Assembly (NCBI GenBank): GCA_023229165.1 | Contig: JALNZQ010000001.1 | Span: 1-41,347, forward strand | Direction: 5' to 3' | Length of the DNA: 41,347 bases | Source: Methanothrix sp. | Lineage (GTDB): Archaea; Halobacteriota; Methanosarcinia; Methanotrichales; Methanotrichaceae | Part shown: one piece after another, positions 39,875-41,347 of the stretch | Layout of the letters: every line of letters starts with the position of its first letter | Numbering within the stretch: position 1 is the first letter of the stretch | The notes under the pieces: generated by a model | Told to the model about the DNA's origin: nothing | Databases searched by the model: none | Seen by the model: only the letters and a program-made list of their open reading frames with translations | Position numbers and translations under genes: made by a program

Positions 39875-40453
39875 CTAAAACTGTTTAAATTTAGCTGCTT
39901 TAGCTCCATAAAACTGTTTAGTCGCTCCATCCAACACTTTTAGACTATTGCTTACATCATAGAGTGGTTGCGGCATATCGAAACTGGATTGTGGTATCGC
40001 TTGGACTTCATACATACCATTAAATGTTCCGTATACTCCGACTATCTGTTCAGCATTCACTGGTTTTACTAGCATCCAATCACCCGAATCGAAAAGTAAG
40101 AAGGAATAACCATTTTGTGTGGTTCCACGGCTACCGCTATGCTCCATTCTTAAAACGGCATCTGAATAAAAAGCATTAAGTTCAAGACAAAAACCATCCT
40201 TAGGGCAGAAAGTATCTAAATACCATGCTAATTGTGGGAATTTCACAACATCTATTCGAATGGTAGATTGGTTATCAGTTAGCTCCATTTTGGCATCAGT
40301 CAGCAATGTTCCATCTATTTGGGTCCTATTAATCCACTGATCGCTAACTAACGACCAATTTGCGGGAATATCAAAAGAAATATTGTGGCTCTGATAAGTT
40401 GTGGCTAAGGATGTAGTCATCATTAACATAAGGCATAGTATCATTTTCCACAT
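39875..40453 (-). CDS. Secreted protein of unknown function, accessory gene
   Basis: 192 residues with a signal peptide (ILCLMLMMTTSLATT). The mature start YQSHNISFDIPANWSLVSDQW resembles the PsbP-like/DUF1795 type of secreted beta-sandwich domains, followed by STIRIDVVKFPQL and YSFLLFDSGDWMLVKPVNAEQIVGVYGTF. GAGGTAA is 5-6 bases before ATG 40453, and the site lies in a short inverted repeat TTACC-TCTGAC-GGTAA. Third secreted protein of the element, opposite to the structural genes and just before the integrase. Same possible roles as the other two. Confidence 0.72.
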   Translation of the reverse strand: MWKMILCLMLMMTTSLATTYQSHNISFDIPANWSLVSDQWINRTQIDGTLLTDAKMELTDNQSTIRIDVVKFPQLAWYLDTFCPKDGFCLELNAFYSDAVLRMEHSGSRGTTQNGYSFLLFDSGDWMLVKPVNAEQIVGVYGTFNGMYEVQAIPQSSFDMPQPLYDVSNSLKVLDGATKQFYGAKAAKFKQF

Positions 40454-40526
40454 TTTGTATTACCTCTGACGGTAATTACTATATGGGTAAGTATTAAACC
40501 CTTGCTCAGTTCGGTTCTGTTGATTC

Positions 40527-41338
40527 CTATAAATTCATAGCTTTATCGTACGCCGCTCTTTTTGTTTCATCTGACACGAAAGTATACCTCATTGTGCTCA
40601 AAATCGAGCTGTGGCGAAGGATTTCTTTAACTATTCTTAAATCAACTCCCTTTTTTTATCATTAGACAACCGGGACTATGCCGGGAAAACACGTGAACTC
40701 CGCCAGGTTTGGAAATGCCCGCTAAAGTTTTATAATGAATAAACATTTTATAAATATCACGTCGGTCAAACAGGTTGCTATGATCCGTATAAAATAGCGG
40801 TGTTTTCCCTTCAATTTTTAATTGGGGTCTGATCTCAAGGTATCTTTTTAAAGTCTTAATACAATCTTCAGTTAGATAGACTATGCCGTCTTTCCCCATT
40901 TTTCCCTCGCGGACTTTGATCGTCATGGTCTTAAAATTAATATCTTTATCTTCCAATTTGCATATTTCTGAAGCCCTTAAGCAGCAATAGAATAATACTT
41001 TTAACATAGAAAGATGTTTTATATTATGTGATGCTGCTATGAATATGTCATGAACATCTTCCTCATCAAAGTAGAATGGCAAGGTGTTATTTACGGGAAG
41101 CATTTTAAAAGCAAATTCTTCTCCATTCATCTTATAGAATTTTTTTATAGCAATACAGGCATTATTTACTGTCTGCCTGCTAAGATTACCACTTAATAAG
41201 TAATCGCGATATTCATAAGCTTTACTTACTGGTGGATTTTGTTCATTCGCGAAGGTTAGATATCTGCTCAGATATGAGGTCGTGTACTCATATCATTGAA
41301 TTGGTATCCTGAATGCCATTAGCTCCTTGATAGTCCAT
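40527..41338 (-). pseudogene. Tyrosine recombinase/integrase with two frameshifts
   Basis: Three consecutive pieces read leftward. From ATG 41338: MDYQGANGIQDTNSMI, then stop at 41288. A second frame picks up at about 41292 (YEYTTSYLSRYLTFANEQNPP) and runs without a start of its own to 40658, covering the SAM-like core-binding region (AFKMLPVNNTLPFYF) and CCLRASEICKLEDKDINF with catalytic Arg, then VHVFSRHSPGCLMIKKGS and stop. A third frame, shifted by one base at the A7G3 run, reads GVDLRIVKEILRHSSILSTMRYTFVSDETK with the Tyr nucleophile and ends at 40527. The His-x3-Arg spacing in box II (HVFSR) is one residue longer than usual. Either decayed or affected by homopolymer errors. Confidence 0.8.
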
Positions 41339-41347
41339 ACATGATCA

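Larger units (their letters stand above)
26369..41347. mobile_element. Integrated virus-like element with capsid and packaging genes (right end outside window)
   Basis: About 15 kb of AT-rich DNA bounded at the left by a split tRNA-Ser and at the right by a tyrosine integrase that runs to the window edge. Contents in order: regulators, primase-helicase, repeat-rich origin candidate, small terminase, large terminase, portal, scaffold, coat protein, connector-like genes, integrase, plus four minus-strand accessory genes. No tail fibre, tape measure, baseplate, lysis or capsid protease gene is visible. Since integrase genes normally sit beside the attachment site, the element is probably nearly complete here. 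The whole suite is typical of head modules of tailed archaeal viruses. Confidence 0.85.

Overview
The window looks like a methanogenic euryarchaeon of the Methanosarcinia, most likely Methanothrix (Methanosaeta) or a close relative. The class rests on mcrC (methyl-coenzyme M reductase accessory protein), a DUF2124 protein, archaeal-type ApgM, AglB, diphthine synthase, archaeal PheST, an Rnl3-type RNA ligase and archaeal TATA-box promoters. The genus is inference from overall gene content, not a search result.

Bases 1 to about 26,370 are GC-rich chromosome with ordinary housekeeping genes. On the minus strand at the left edge lies an overlapping run DUF1786 - bud32 - purN - HIT protein (the last cut by the window edge). 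moaB is divergent from it. A tight plus-strand operon follows: five CBS-domain proteins (18 CBS motifs), an ATP-dependent RNA ligase and a LOR/SDH (ornithine cyclodeaminase-type) enzyme. The first CBS protein has an in-frame TAA inside its C-terminal zinc ribbon. Next come tRNA-Thr(CGT) and a secreted CocE-type hydrolase. Bases 11,850-14,250 hold debris: a displaced copy of the 3' end of apgM, an antitoxin with a RelE-like toxin broken by an in-frame TAA, a fragment of an ABC substrate-binding protein, and an intact methyltransferase. Intact apgM, mcrC, dphB, queD, a small unknown gene, tRNA-Ile(GAT), DUF2124, aglB, a creatininase-family gene, pheS, pheT and a small CBS protein follow.

At about 26,325-26,368 there is only the 5' part of a tRNA-Ser(GCT). 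Directly after it the DNA becomes AT-rich and stays so to the window end, where a broken tyrosine integrase lies. This 15 kb is an integrated virus-like element. In order it has small regulators (one ribbon-helix-helix protein), a primase-SF3 helicase, a repeat-rich candidate replication origin, a small-terminase-like protein, an 890-base non-coding tract, large terminase, portal, a scaffold-like protein, an HK97-fold-type coat protein, a signal-peptide protein, connector-like and unknown structural genes, and the integrase. Minus-strand accessory genes (a 55-residue zinc-knuckle protein and three secreted proteins) interrupt the structural block. A second, diverged copy of the last 20 portal codons lies on the far side of the zinc-knuckle gene and marks how that cassette entered.

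The main point of interest is that the element carries its own replication, packaging and capsid genes but no recognisable tail, tape-measure or lysis genes. That layout resembles capsid-forming satellites described in bacteria, or else a provirus that lost its tail module. The integrase frameshifts suggest the copy is decaying unless they are sequence errors.
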